Under the pieces are notes generated by a model. It searched no databases. It was given only the letters and a program-made list of their open reading frames with translations, and was not told the DNA's origin. A program made the position numbers and the translations under genes. Below, in pieces: positions 36,001-47,946 of a stretch of 64,000 nt of DNA (the stretch's first letter is position 1; each line of letters opens with the position of its first letter). This DNA is from Poronia punctata (lineage: Eukaryota > Ascomycota > Sordariomycetes > Xylariales > Xylariaceae): assembly GCA_022579005.1 (NCBI GenBank), contig MU401576.1:48579-112578 (forward strand), in the 5' to 3' direction.

Positions 36001-38299
36001 ACTTATTTTTTAAAGCTTATTAAGTTTTAAGCTACTTATAATTAGGTTTTAGCAATAAAAGTGTTAATATATATTATTTTGCTATACTTATTTTTAAGTA
36101 ATAAAGTTTATAAAAATCTATTATATTTACTTAAATAGTTAAATAAATTTTAGTATATTTTTTAAAATAAGCGTATAGCTTGCTATTTTAAAGGTTTTCT
36201 AAATATAACCTTTAAAGCATATATCTAAGCACAATCTTTATAATTAATTTTTTTAATTCTATTAATTTTAATACCTTTTACATTTTAAATAAAAGCTTTA
36301 AAAAGCCTAGGTTTTAAGTGCCTAGCTTTTTTATACTATATATTTTTAAATGCTTTTAAAAGTTTTTACAAGTTAACTAAAAGCCTTTAAAAGCGCTTTA
36401 ATTATATAGCTATAATTAATTTTATTATACTGCTTATAATTTTAAGCTTTTAAATTACTAAAGCAATTACTATGCTTTTTAAAAAATAATAAAAAATAAG
36501 CTTATATTTAAAAAATACTAAGTTATATTATTTAGTTAACTATTTTAAAATAATGCTAGCGTTTAAGCTTTTATATTAAAAAGTACAGTTTAGTTTACAA
36601 TACTATACGCTTTTTTTTCTAAGCCTTATTTTTAATACTATGTTTATATAAAATCTTTTTACTACTGCTACGTTTTTAAGCACTAAAAAAAAGGTATTTT
36701 TCCTTTTTTTGCTATTAAAAATCTAATAAATAACCTATTTGCTATAGTATAAAATTAAAAAGTTAAAAATATTTATAACAACAAAGTCTTTTAGCTTAGC
36801 CTTAATAATAAAGTTTTTTTTAAGTAAATCTTTATTATTAACAAAGTATAAAGCTTTATAATTATTTAAAACTATACTTTTAAATAAAAAGTAAAAATTG
36901 TTTTTAAAAATAATAAAAGCTTTAAAGCTTTTTATATTTTTTTTAAATAAGCTATAATTAATTACTAAGCAAGCAAAATTTAAATCTAGCTACTTACTTA
37001 ATAATCTTTTTAACTTTTTGCTAAAAAAGTAACCTTTATTTACTTTAAATTTTTTTTTTTAATTTTTTTATAAAGTTTTAATTATTTTATAAGCTTGTAG
37101 CGCTTTTTAATTTTTTTTAACTTATTAAAGTTAAGCTTAAGTCCTTAGCAAGTAAAGCTTTTAATAATTATATACTATAATTAACTATATTTATATAAAA
37201 GCTAAAAGTAATAAGCTTTTAAGTTAAAAAGGTAAAGGTATTAACTTTTTTTTTTTTTTGCTTTTTTAGTAAACTTTTAAGCTTTTTTAAAAAATCTTTT
37301 TTTATTACTTAAAGTTATATAAAGTTTATTAGCTTTAACTTTGTTATATAAAGCTTTTTTATATACTAAAGCATTAAAAATCTTATTAACTTTTTTTAGT
37401 ATAATTACGTTATTATTTAGTTATTTATTTTTTATAATATTTATAAGCTGCTAACAAGCTTAATTAAAAGCTATGCAAACTTTTATTGCTTTAAAAAAGT
37501 TTTTAGTTACTAGCACTTTTTTTGCTTTAAGCAGTTTAAAGTATTAAGCTATAATTTAGTTAATATGCTATTTTTTATACTACTTTTTAAGTTTAATACT
37601 TTTATAAGTAGCTTTTTAAAGCGTTTTTTAGTATTTTATTTATATATTAAATTTAATAGCAAAATTTAAAAAAGCAAAAAACGTTTTAATAGCTTTAATA
37701 AGCACTTAAATATTTTTAGCTTTTTTAAAGTTTTTAACTAATAGCTTTTTTTTTATTATAGTAAGCACTAAAGTATTAACAAATTAATTAATTTAAGTTT
37801 AAATAGCTATATATCCGTTTGCAATTTTTAAATTTATAGCTTGCTAAAAGCTTGCTAACTTTATATTTTTAATATATTGTTTTTAAATTTTTTTTTAAAT
37901 AATAACTAAATTTAAAACGCTTAAATTTAGTTTTTTTTTTTTAGTAACAAGCTTTTAATAAGCAGCTTTTAGTATTAAAATTATAACATTATTTTTAAAA
38001 AGCTTAGTTAAAGTTTCTTTATTTAAATTAATATACTTTTAAACTTTTTAAGCTTAAGCGTAAAGCGTTAAAGTTTAAAACTATATTACCTACTTAATTA
38101 AAAAGCGTAAGTAGGTATTTTTTAAAATAATCTTAACACTAGTTAACATAGTAAAAATAAAAAATAAAGCTATATAAGCTCTTTTTTAAAAATAATTTAA
38201 TAAAAAGTTATAAAATATTATAATTTAAAAGTATAAAAACTTTTAACTAATTATACTATAATAAATAAAGCACTAATTTTTATAAACTAAGCTTATAAC

Positions 38300-38527
38300 T
38301 TTTATAAATATAAAAGCTTTAGTAAAAAGTAAATTAGTACGCTTAACTTAGTACAAGCTATATTAGTTATATTGTAATAAACTATATATTAAAAAAGAAA
38401 AATTTATATAACTATAATAAAATTAAAAATCCTGCTTTATAGCATACGCTCTTATAAAGCTGTGCTGACTAAGGCACGTGACCTTAACTGCAAGGGTATC
38501 CCATTAAGTAGGTACCTCTCCGCGACA
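38300..38527. repeat. Right LTR of the complete element
   Basis: 228 bp. The inner half is converted to A/T, while its last hundred bases (from about 38430) keep many G and C, ending CCGCGACA just before the ATTGT duplication. Confidence 0.85.
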
Positions 38528-38532
38528 ATTGT

Positions 38533-41500
38533 GCCTACGAGTAGTAAGTTAGACAAGCTACTCGACTAAATCCAAGAAATAATTACTAAATGTGGTAATA
38601 GGCAGAGGGTCATGTACATAGTAAGTTGAGGAGAAAGTTAATACGTAATGAATAAGGTAGATGTATGTCTGACCATCATCAGACAGGAGTGGACAAAGGG
38701 TAATGTATAAGGCAGGGAAGACAAGACGTATTGTAAAGTAGAGCAGAATAGTAACAAACAGGGCTGGTGTACAAATTAATAGGGTTATTACAGGTAGACT
38801 GGCAAATTTGACGTATATCTAATCGCGTTTAGGAACCTTGCCAACTAAACTACATGTAGTATTCCGTAGGCTGACAATTAGGTATTTTCTTCGCGTGTCT
38901 GTTGGCTGTAGGGTACGTGGTACATGCTCCTGACAACACTGTTAAATGACGCCATGGCTACCTTACTTCCGATAAGGGCGCATCAACTTATTTCACGTGG
39001 GTGTTTCTACTGTCAATGAGACTGAACATTGACTTTGGTGTATGTGGCTTTTGGCCTGTTATGTGTAGATGGCCATTGCCCAAAATGGGAGCTGTATGGA
39101 ACATCATGTCGAGGACCTAAGATAACGATGGAAGCTTGATGGAAGCTTGGAGGCGTAATGGGCCGCATACAAGAATCGTTATGATCGTCATTTCAACCTA
39201 CAAAGTAAAATGATTCCACCCCGTACATGCTCGCAAGAGACGCCAAGTCTGGGTATTGCCTTGGTCATCTAACACCACCAAGGTGCAAGTGGCATACATT
39301 CCCTCGAGTAAGGATGACCTGCGTATATTTCATGTCAGCCGGCGAGTGTGAGAACCGGATCACAAGACTCCAAGGAACTGTCATTCAATACTAACTTATG
39401 TTGAGGTTTTATTGATTACTCACTTCTTTCTCGGCCTTCTTTTGGCTGAAAAACACGCTTACACTTCAAGTCAGCTGACACTGAGACTTTATACCGGCTA
39501 GATTCGGGGTAACTTTTTTGGGAATTGCACTCGCGTTTTGATGCCTAGAGGTACCTTGCTTCTACTGACAAAGTCAAGATAAGCTTGATCCGTCCCTTCG
39601 CCTCGCGACCCGCGGAGGATTTGTAAAGAAAATTATAGTTCCCACTGATATGGTGATACGCTTACCTATACTCAGCAAGTCATACATTCATTATGAAGGC
39701 ATGAAGCACACAGGGCTAACCTGGAGTCTGCCAGGCCCCCCAATCAACGTCTTGCTCCTCTACGTGTGCACAACCTCTACCTGTACGTATCCCCTGTGCA
39801 AAATTCTGGCATGCAAGGTCGGGCAAATGTAAACTGCCGCGCAACCAATGGGCCGGCTCGTAAGCTGGCAAGCTGCCGTGCAAAGTTGCAGGGACGATCC
39901 ATTATATGGTTGTTGGGCAACAGAGCATTGGTTGGTCTCGCACTCGCACAACAGGACGCAGCTTACCAGACGAGCAGGCCTTTAATATGTAAAACAGAGT
40001 ACCACAGGTTGTTGTTTCCCATGTGAAGACGTCAAATGACTGACCGTGACCCAGTTTGGGCATGGCACAACAGTGGTTCTAACTTCTGACCTCCTGGATA
40101 CCTGCAGTATGGTAACTTTGGCTATAAAGGGTGGGGTTATTTTGTGACACTGCAACCACACAGCAACAGCGTTGGGACTTGTTATTACAGCACCTATCTG
40201 TGCGTAACAGGCTCCGCCAACAGAGAATGTTACATAGTCCGCCCTTTCCCCCATCTGCATAGGCGTCGGCTGATAACCTACTGCTGGACTAGTCTGGTAC
40301 TGGGCTGCAAACAGTAAGCAGATATACATACACGTAAGGTACTAATAGTAGGTAATTTTCTAACGCGCTGTTCTCTTTGCGACAAGGCGCTTTTGCAACG
40401 ATTGCCGGTACTTTGATCTTAGCAGCGCGGGGTATTAGCAATTGCCAAGACCCACCAAACCTAAACTCCCCTTAACAAGGTACTATGGACTGCCTACAGG
40501 TGTCTCTACAGGTACCTACTAAAAATATAGCCCCCAAACTTCTATCTGCGACGGCCTTTCCCCATTCCACAAAAATGAGTTTCAGGGCGGAGGTCCAGGA
40601 AACCTGCCTCAGCTTGCGCATCTGGCGTTATTGTCTCCAATGTTACATAGTCTGGATTCCCTCTGCCGTCTAATATGCTTATTATAGGCATACTCTCAAA
40701 TGGAAGGGAGCAAAAACGAGACTCGTGACGACTTGTGACGACAGGACCACTCAGGATTATCAGCGGGCTCGCGCAACAGAATACTCGGTCGACACAATTA
40801 CCTACCTTTGTGTCTTTACGTCCTCACACCCCAGCTTTTGTCTTGCAGGGAAGCCAGGCAGTCCAGGATGGCAAGGACTATATTGAGGACAATGCTCTGT
40901 GCCGTCGACCGACAAGGCTTTGGGATCTTCGAGATCTGCGCTGCAAGTGAATCAAAGTCCTAGCCTAAGTCAACCTAGTTGAGCTCTGTCGTGCTGTAGT
41001 GCCGTATCTAGTGCCGTGGGTGCCATACCGCGCGCTCTACGGCGATTAGGTACCCTTTTTAGGGAGACATGTTAGCCGCGAAATCAAACGTTGCAGAGAA
41101 CACCTAACCTAATCTACACCTAGCTACGGCACATATCAGTCCTGTATGTGTCTCTAACGCGCCCCAAAAGTGTACGTAGGATCAAGCACATGTTACTCAC
41201 GAGCCATTATCAATACCAACTCCGCGCTCAAAAAGAATCATATAGCGACGACGGCACTCATCTAAGGATATACATGAGATACTTCCGCGTAAGATGATGG
41301 TATCCGCCGCGGCCGCACTGTAGCCAAATAAAGAAAAGAAGTAATTATCAAACTTCCGGCCCGTCCGTCTTTTGCGCGATCTATCGCGATATTATCGTGA
41401 AGAAATGGGGGTACCCTGAAAAGACGAGCTTGGGCCGAACAAAGTGTCCCCTGAGATTGCGAAATCTAACCGATCAACCGACCTTCGAGAGCGACGATCA

Positions 41501-44289
41501 TCAGGCGTTTATTTTCATAGTGTCAGGGGTCCTGATCTGGGGTGATGTGGCTCACCATCTTTCGACTTCTGCTACTGAGGATCCTCCTTCGCGCGAGGCC
41601 GTCTGTTTCTAGTGTTATAATTAGACTGGAGCATTATCGGGGACGGGGACACCGCCACGATTCGCTCTCCCCTTGAATTATGCCTTTATGCCCTTATGCC
41701 TTCAAAGGGGGAATGTAGCTTCGGGACATGGTATGATGGTAAGAACGGCTACTCCGTCCTGGACTAGTGTATAACTCTAAATAGAGGGCTTGTCGATGGG
41801 TACTGTTTCACTTGCCGTACAAACGTTGCAAAATACTGATCCTTTACGGCAATGCGATGGGTTTGGCGAGGCTATATCACGCCCCATTCAGGCTGCCCTG
41901 TGCCCCCTTGCCCTGTGATTCCAGGGTCCAACGGCGTTACGGGGTCGAAGGCAGAGGCTGCCGAGGCAGCAAGAGATCCTCCGAGATGAGGTCCGGGCAA
42001 AAATGATAAAATAGGAATAGAACTTGAATGCAAAGAGAAAATAAACCTAATGATGCCTGCAATAACGGAAATCGTCCAAGAGAAGCATGTTCATGCCCAT
42101 CATCAATTCCCCGGTAAAGGCGGCCTATCTAGTCTATCTAGGTACTAACTCAGCAGCATCGAGAAAGGAGCTGTATGCCTACCAGTGCATGATGCCTATT
42201 ACGTTACTTACATGTATTTCTGGTCTGCCTTCATGTGTCCATGTAAGTATGGAGGAGTGCATTGTGTGCATTGTGCGTATGTATTTTGTGAAAATACCGT
42301 ATTTGTGTCCGGCCGAAACGATGAATCGGAGATATTCCAAATATGCCGTACAACCTCATTCGTCTATACATTGTTGACTCGTTCGCTAAATCAACGTACT
42401 AACATGATGCTGTCTAAAACCCACCGAGCCAATGACTTGCATGTGCACCTTGTGGCATATAAGCTTTTGCGATAAAACTCCGAATCTCTTGCCCATGGTA
42501 CTAGTAGATCGCAGCCCAATCTATTTATTAGGATTTTAAGGAGGCAAAGTTGCTACGAGGCGTAGAGGCATAAAGAAATTTGAAGCTTCACTTCAGGCCT
42601 ACGAGTAGGAAGGCGGAAGTTGAGAAAGGTTACAGTACCAAATGTGGCCCGTGTAGGACCTTTACTGAGGTGACGGTAGGTAAGGTTAGGTCCCCAAGTA
42701 CGAGTACCGGTAGCAGGTGATATGGAGCAGATGTAGGTACCTTTGGTAGGCACCTCCAAGTATACGCGTAGTTTTATTAGCCACAACCTGGCACCCTTCA
42801 TATTCCTCCAGTTGCTCCTCCTGTCCCCTGACCAACCCACCAACAACACCACCCCAAAGGCGCTTCTCCGGTTTTATATTCAAATGTGTATTATTGTAAA
42901 CTTTAACGTTAATATTGGCCTAGATATCAACGCTTGGTTACATTACCTAGATACCGAACCCCTGGCACCCGCAATAAAGGACAAGACCCTTTCACGGATA
43001 GTCAGAGGCGCTGGCGCCAGTCTCTTGTTTTTCCCTCTTTCAGCTAATTCCGTAAGATTTATTTATGGACAACAGTGATATTTCCCATCTACGTGAGAAG
43101 TCGGTCCAGAGAGCAATTCCGCGTTTGGTTGCCCAATCTTGGCTTCTGTCCTGCACCCCCCCATCCGCCTAACCTAGGCGTGGATGGGTTTGGGCGGGAT
43201 GGCAGAGAGGGTGGGAGGGCAAACAGGTAGTATGACCAAGCACGAAAGCACCATGTAGGTACATGCGATCAAGTCTCTATGGTTTCAACCCCGTCTTTGC
43301 ATCGCAGTAGTGCTGCAGGGACCCCAGTCGCCGTTCTTCTTCGACAGAATTCCCGCTGATCTCATAGAGTGTGGTGAGAACCCACTTGGATTCGGACTCT
43401 TTCAATTCGCCCAACAACCCCCCCTCTTCTAACTCTCGTTAATGGCGTACCCCGTAGGGACCCCCATCTGGATCTCATGAGCCTTTGGTCGCTGCTGGCT
43501 TGCGAACCCACTTGACTGATTGTGGGTCTGGTGGGGACACAAGACCAGGGCAGGGGCATCCTTGCTGTTGCCTCCTGCACTAAACATGACCCATGCTCGT
43601 TCTTGCTCTGGGGTCTCTGTCGACTCTCGAGGAGGGAGAGCTACCTGGCGACAAAGTCCGAAGAGGGTCTTGCATGTGTACCTTTGTCGTCTACCTTTGC
43701 GCGCTAGAGCCGGCGGGGCTTGCAGCTCAAGATGGAGGCGTTGCTTGTTTTTTTCCCTATCTCACGCTACGCTACCTTGACGGAGCCTGCTAAAGTAGTA
43801 GTGGGCAGCGGCGCGCTCGTGCCTGTGCAAGGTAAGAAAGTAGGTTGGTACTACTACTGTACAAGTTGACCTACAGCGAGCATGGGTTACTTGTGAATGT
43901 GGATATGAATGGATATGGACATGGACAAGGAACCATGGGGCATGGGGGGGCGTTGGTGAAGCGGAACAAACAAGAGCACTCGTCTTTGGGACTTATATCT
44001 ATCTTGAAGCCGCGAGCACTCACATCCCGCTTCATTGTTCACCCCTCCTCATGCAGTGTTTATATGACACGACCTCTTGCTCTCGAACATCTGCTTTTTC
44101 CATATTAATGTCATTTACCCCCGCCAGTCAATTCGCTTGTTCTTGATGGTCCAGACTTCCTCGGCCTTCACTTGAACATAACAGCACTGTACGGTAACCC
44201 TCCTCGACTTTAGCCATACGCGTGTGCTTTCTCGACAGCACGTTACATTTTCTCCGAACGTCTCGCATACTACTTAAACGCGTGTCAAC
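38533..44289. other. Gene-free DNA between the LTR element and the Zn2Cys6 gene
   Basis: 5.7 kb of ordinary base composition. Base composition recovers sharply at the end of the right LTR, with no AT tail beyond it. The frames near 39982-40329, 42087-42377 and 43520-43780 are short and resemble nothing known. The last 300 bp are pyrimidine-rich and likely include the promoter and leader of the transcription factor. Confidence 0.5.
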
Positions 44290-46863
44290 ATGACAGCCTC
44301 CGGTCCTCCACAGTCCTCGACCAAGGACGCACAGGCTGCCCGCAAGCGCAGAAGACGGGCGCCCGCCGGCGGGGCTGCTGATGATTGCTTCACCTGCATC
44401 AAGAGGAACACCAAGTGTGACAGGAGGAGACCATACTGCTCCCAATGTCTGGAAATAGGAAACGAGTGTTCCGGTTACAAGACGCAGCTGACCTGGGGCG
44501 TTGGAGTGGCAAGTCGCGGCAAGCTTCGTGGTCTTTCCCTGCCCATCGCCAAGTCTCCCCCCGTTGCGCCAGTGACGAAGAAGTCGGCAACCCGCGCAAG
44601 AGCTAGCTCTGCAGTTGTCCAAAGCCAATGGAGCGACACAGAAGACACCCCGCGCAGGCATCACCACCAGAGGGATGGTGTAGAGATCGGTGCTCACCAT
44701 GGCGGCTCAGTCCCTGGCACACCGTACGGAACATACCCTGAGTATCCAAGATATTCTCACGGAGAACCAGCACCGGCGGTAACGCACGCCTCGTGGGGCG
44801 GCCTACCCGCATATGCCGCTCACATGAGTGCTCAGGAACACGCAAGGTACCAGAAACTAAACAGCTCCGGCGGCCACTATTCCATCATGAGTGAGCCCCT
44901 GTCCTCGTCGGTTGATTCGCTCAGTGACGTGGACTACACCTTATCCCCGATTGCGCACTCGTACACGCGGGAAGAGGTGCCTTTCATGCACAGCCCGACG
45001 CTCATGTACGACAACTATACTGGCCAGAGCTCCCCCATGCCACAGAGTCCTGCGTCCGCCATCATGATCGACCAGAGGGCTCCCACCTCGTGCCCGAGCC
45101 TCGTGTACGCGCAGTCCGAGCACAGCTCGAGCCTCGGCTCCCACCACGACTCGTTCGAGCCCCATATGGGTCACAGGCTGATGTCGGACAGCGACACGCT
45201 GAGTAAGAGCTACTACAAGACCCTCCGCTTTCCGAGCCGCGGTCACTGACGGTTGCTAGGCGTTCCCGAAATGGACTCTTACAGCACCAGTCCGCACTCC
45301 ACAGGAGGTCACTTCTGGGCCTCGTCCAACGCTCGGGACGACGACGTACGATCACATCACGGCATGGAACCGGCCTCGGCCGGTCTCGCCCACCTCTCGT
45401 ATGAGAGCCACACTTTACAGGTTAGCCACGATCTCATTAATAAGCTGCCTTTCTTCATGGATTACTACGAGAACATCATGTGCCCGTCTCTAGTGCTCAT
45501 AGATGGGCCGAATAACCCCTATCGAGATCACATCCTGCGGCTAGCGTCGAGCAGTCGAAGCCTCCAACATGCTATCTGTGCCCTGTCCGCCTGTAATCTG
45601 AGGATGAAGAGAAGGCTAAGTCTTGGTCATCACACCAGGAACTCCCCGTTGGCGGCGATAGAAAATGGTGGCACTGAGCACGGCTCCGATGCACATCCGG
45701 ACGATCGCTCCCTCACCGAGGAGCACGAGCACCGCAATTTGGCCGTCCACCTCTTGAACCTGCAGCTCAACGACCCGGCCAAAGCCTGCCACGATTCGGT
45801 CCTCGCCACCATCCTCCTCCTCTGCCATTACCGAATGGTCGAGTCCGGCGTGGCCAAGTTCCACACCCAGTTCGCGGGCGTCAAGAAGATTCTCAGCATG
45901 CGACACTCGGTCCACCTCCAAGCCTCTCGCCAGTCTGCGTGGATGGAGGCTGTCTTCACCTATTTTGATTCCATCTCGGCCAGCATCAACGACCGGGAGG
46001 CCCAACTGACCACCTCCTTCTTCGGCATGTCGGCTGAAAGCCCCCTTTTGCCACCTGGTGCCGAAAATCTTGTCGGCTGTGACCGTGAACTCTTCCAGAC
46101 CATTCACAAGCTTGGTCGATTAAACATGCTTTCGCAAAACCGCCCGGTTGGCAATAGCATAGAGAGTCGCTCTGACAACGGCGGCACACCAGCCTTCTCT
46201 CCTCTTGGTTCGCCTTTTGCACGCAGTCTTCAGCAGGAAACCGGTAGCTTCTTCTCGCACCGATACGACGGCAATGAGTTCGTCAGCAAGTTGGACGAAG
46301 AGCGCTTGCCTCCGTTTGACGACCATCGCGCCAGGTTCCTACGGGAATGGAAAGAAGCCCACATGGCTCTTCAGACATGGGAATTCGATGCCCAACGCAT
46401 GTTAGCCTCGCTGCCCAACTCGGCATCCCAGAACCAGATCCGTGACTTGAACTTCCTGTCCGAGGCGTTCCGGTACGCGGCACTGCTCTACCTTGAGCGT
46501 CTCGCGTCGCCCAATATCCCGTCCAACCACAACAACTGCCGCAATCTAGTCAGCCAAGTCATATACTACACGACCTCGCTGGAGGCTGGCAGCAGCGCCG
46601 AGAAGTTCCTGCTCTGGCCCCTCTTCGTGGCCGGCAGCGAATGTGTCAACGAACTCCAGCAGAACATTGTGCGGAGCAAGTGCCGGGACATCATGACTCG
46701 CAGCGGCTACATGAACAATATGGCGGTCATCGACGTGCTAGAGCGGCTCTGGAGCGAAGACGTAACCACACCGGGTGGGAAACAAGGCATCAGGAGAGGC
46801 CCCTTCAACTGGACCAAATGCATCGGTGGCCCCGGTGTCGAGGTCGAATGGATCATGTTTTAG
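44290..46863 (+). CDS. Zn2Cys6 (Gal4-type) fungal transcription factor (838 aa)
   Basis: Two exons, 44290-45202 and 45260-46863, with a 57-bp intron: donor GTAAGA at 45203, branch-like CACTGAC and acceptor GCTAG at 45259. Splicing keeps one frame of 2,517 nt. The binuclear zinc cluster is Cys33-x2-Cys36-x6-Cys43-x6-Cys50-x2-Cys53-x6-Cys60, preceded by a basic patch (KRRRR, 19-23) that may be a nuclear signal. Next come GYKTQLTWGVGVASRGKLRGL (62-82), a conserved extension seen in a subgroup of these factors, and a Ser/Pro/His/Tyr-rich disordered middle. From about residue 350 there is a helical region resembling the Fungal_trans_2 middle domain (for example the DPAKACHDSVLATILLLC stretch). It ends with GGPGVEVEWIMF. 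It should act as a nuclear, sequence-specific regulator. Its targets are unknown, and no cluster of pathway genes surrounds it. Confidence 0.92.
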
Positions 46864-47882
46864 TATATAGCTTTTTTCTTTCTTTCGGATTGCACATTTT
46901 TGGGCAGACGACGTATATATTCAAAAGGGGGCCGGTACATTAGGGAAAGGGTATATATCCGCCAAGGGCATATCATCGGCGCGGAGTTTGTTTATGATTT
47001 GGGGTTTTTTTTTTTGGATTTCTGCGTTTTCGATTCATATATCCCCCTTTTTCCTTCTTACTTCTTTCACTTCTCTTGTCTCTCGCTTTCATGTTCGGGC
47101 ATATACAGAGCTTTGTTTGGCACGGATATGTACAACATTATACCACTTTTGCATGGATTACATGGATGATTTGGGGATGAGCCCAACGCGGCCCTTGGGA
47201 AAAAAAGCACGGATCTCAGATATGGACTTTGTATGTATGTACGCTTTCTACGAGGCACTCTCAGAGGATTGGTCGGCATGGAAACACGGTGTTGTTGGTT
47301 TTGTTCATTCTCACCTGGTGTCGGATACATAAGTCGGCCCATAGGGACAGTATATAGGTACATGAAACAGACGAATGGACAGACATATCAGTCATACACA
47401 CACATACACATACACATACACATACACTCATACATGCAATTACTCGTGAGACTCTCTTCGTCATTCATTTAGTTAGTTTATCCTTACCCCTAACTTATAC
47501 AAGCTGCCTTGTTTTTAACTGTGGCAACAAAGAACCAAGAAGATTACCAGAGTTTTGAAGATCTACAGTCACGTTGGGCCTCGTCTAGATTTCTTAACCT
47601 GCTTACTTTTTACACTACTTTAAATTAGCGAACCAGTCAGACTTCATCCACACGCTCATCCCATCTATCCATCCATACATGTAGTCTCGTGACGGTATTC
47701 TACAAGTTTAAAGTTTTGGGGAGATACAAGGTATTATGCTTAAATTGACTTTAGGAAAAAAGGTTACCTACATAAGCTAAGTAAGTTAGGTAGAGATGAC
47801 ACCATTCCTCCCGCACCCCTCACGGCAAAGGCAAATGCAAAAGCAAAAGCGCCGGTCTGTACCGAAATCGTCCCGTCCCGTA

Positions 47883-47946
<64 letters not shown>

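Larger units (their letters stand above)
29824..38527. mobile_element. RIP-degraded LTR retrotransposon-like element, complete copy (8,704 bp)
   Basis: The element is bounded by two direct 228-bp repeats (29824-30051 and 38300-38527) that end in GACA (RIP-mutated to AATA in the left copy), and by a perfect 5-bp duplication ATTGT at 29819-29823 and 38528-38532. The interior is almost only A and T; no open frame of useful length survives on either strand, so gag, protease or polymerase homology cannot be seen. Mutation is in the C-to-T/G-to-A sense on both strands, as expected of repeat-induced point mutation. A direct-repeat-flanked 8.7-kb body with 5-bp duplication fits an LTR retrotransposon. 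Whether it is Ty3- or Ty1-type is not determinable. The LTR start (TTTTGCGGATATGAG) is not a clean TG, which is a small doubt. Confidence 0.8.

Noticed and set aside
29824..38527. AT block as centromere core or inserted mitochondrial DNA
   Set aside because: Paired 228-bp terminal repeats, a 5-bp target duplication and a second colinear copy show it is a transposon insertion.
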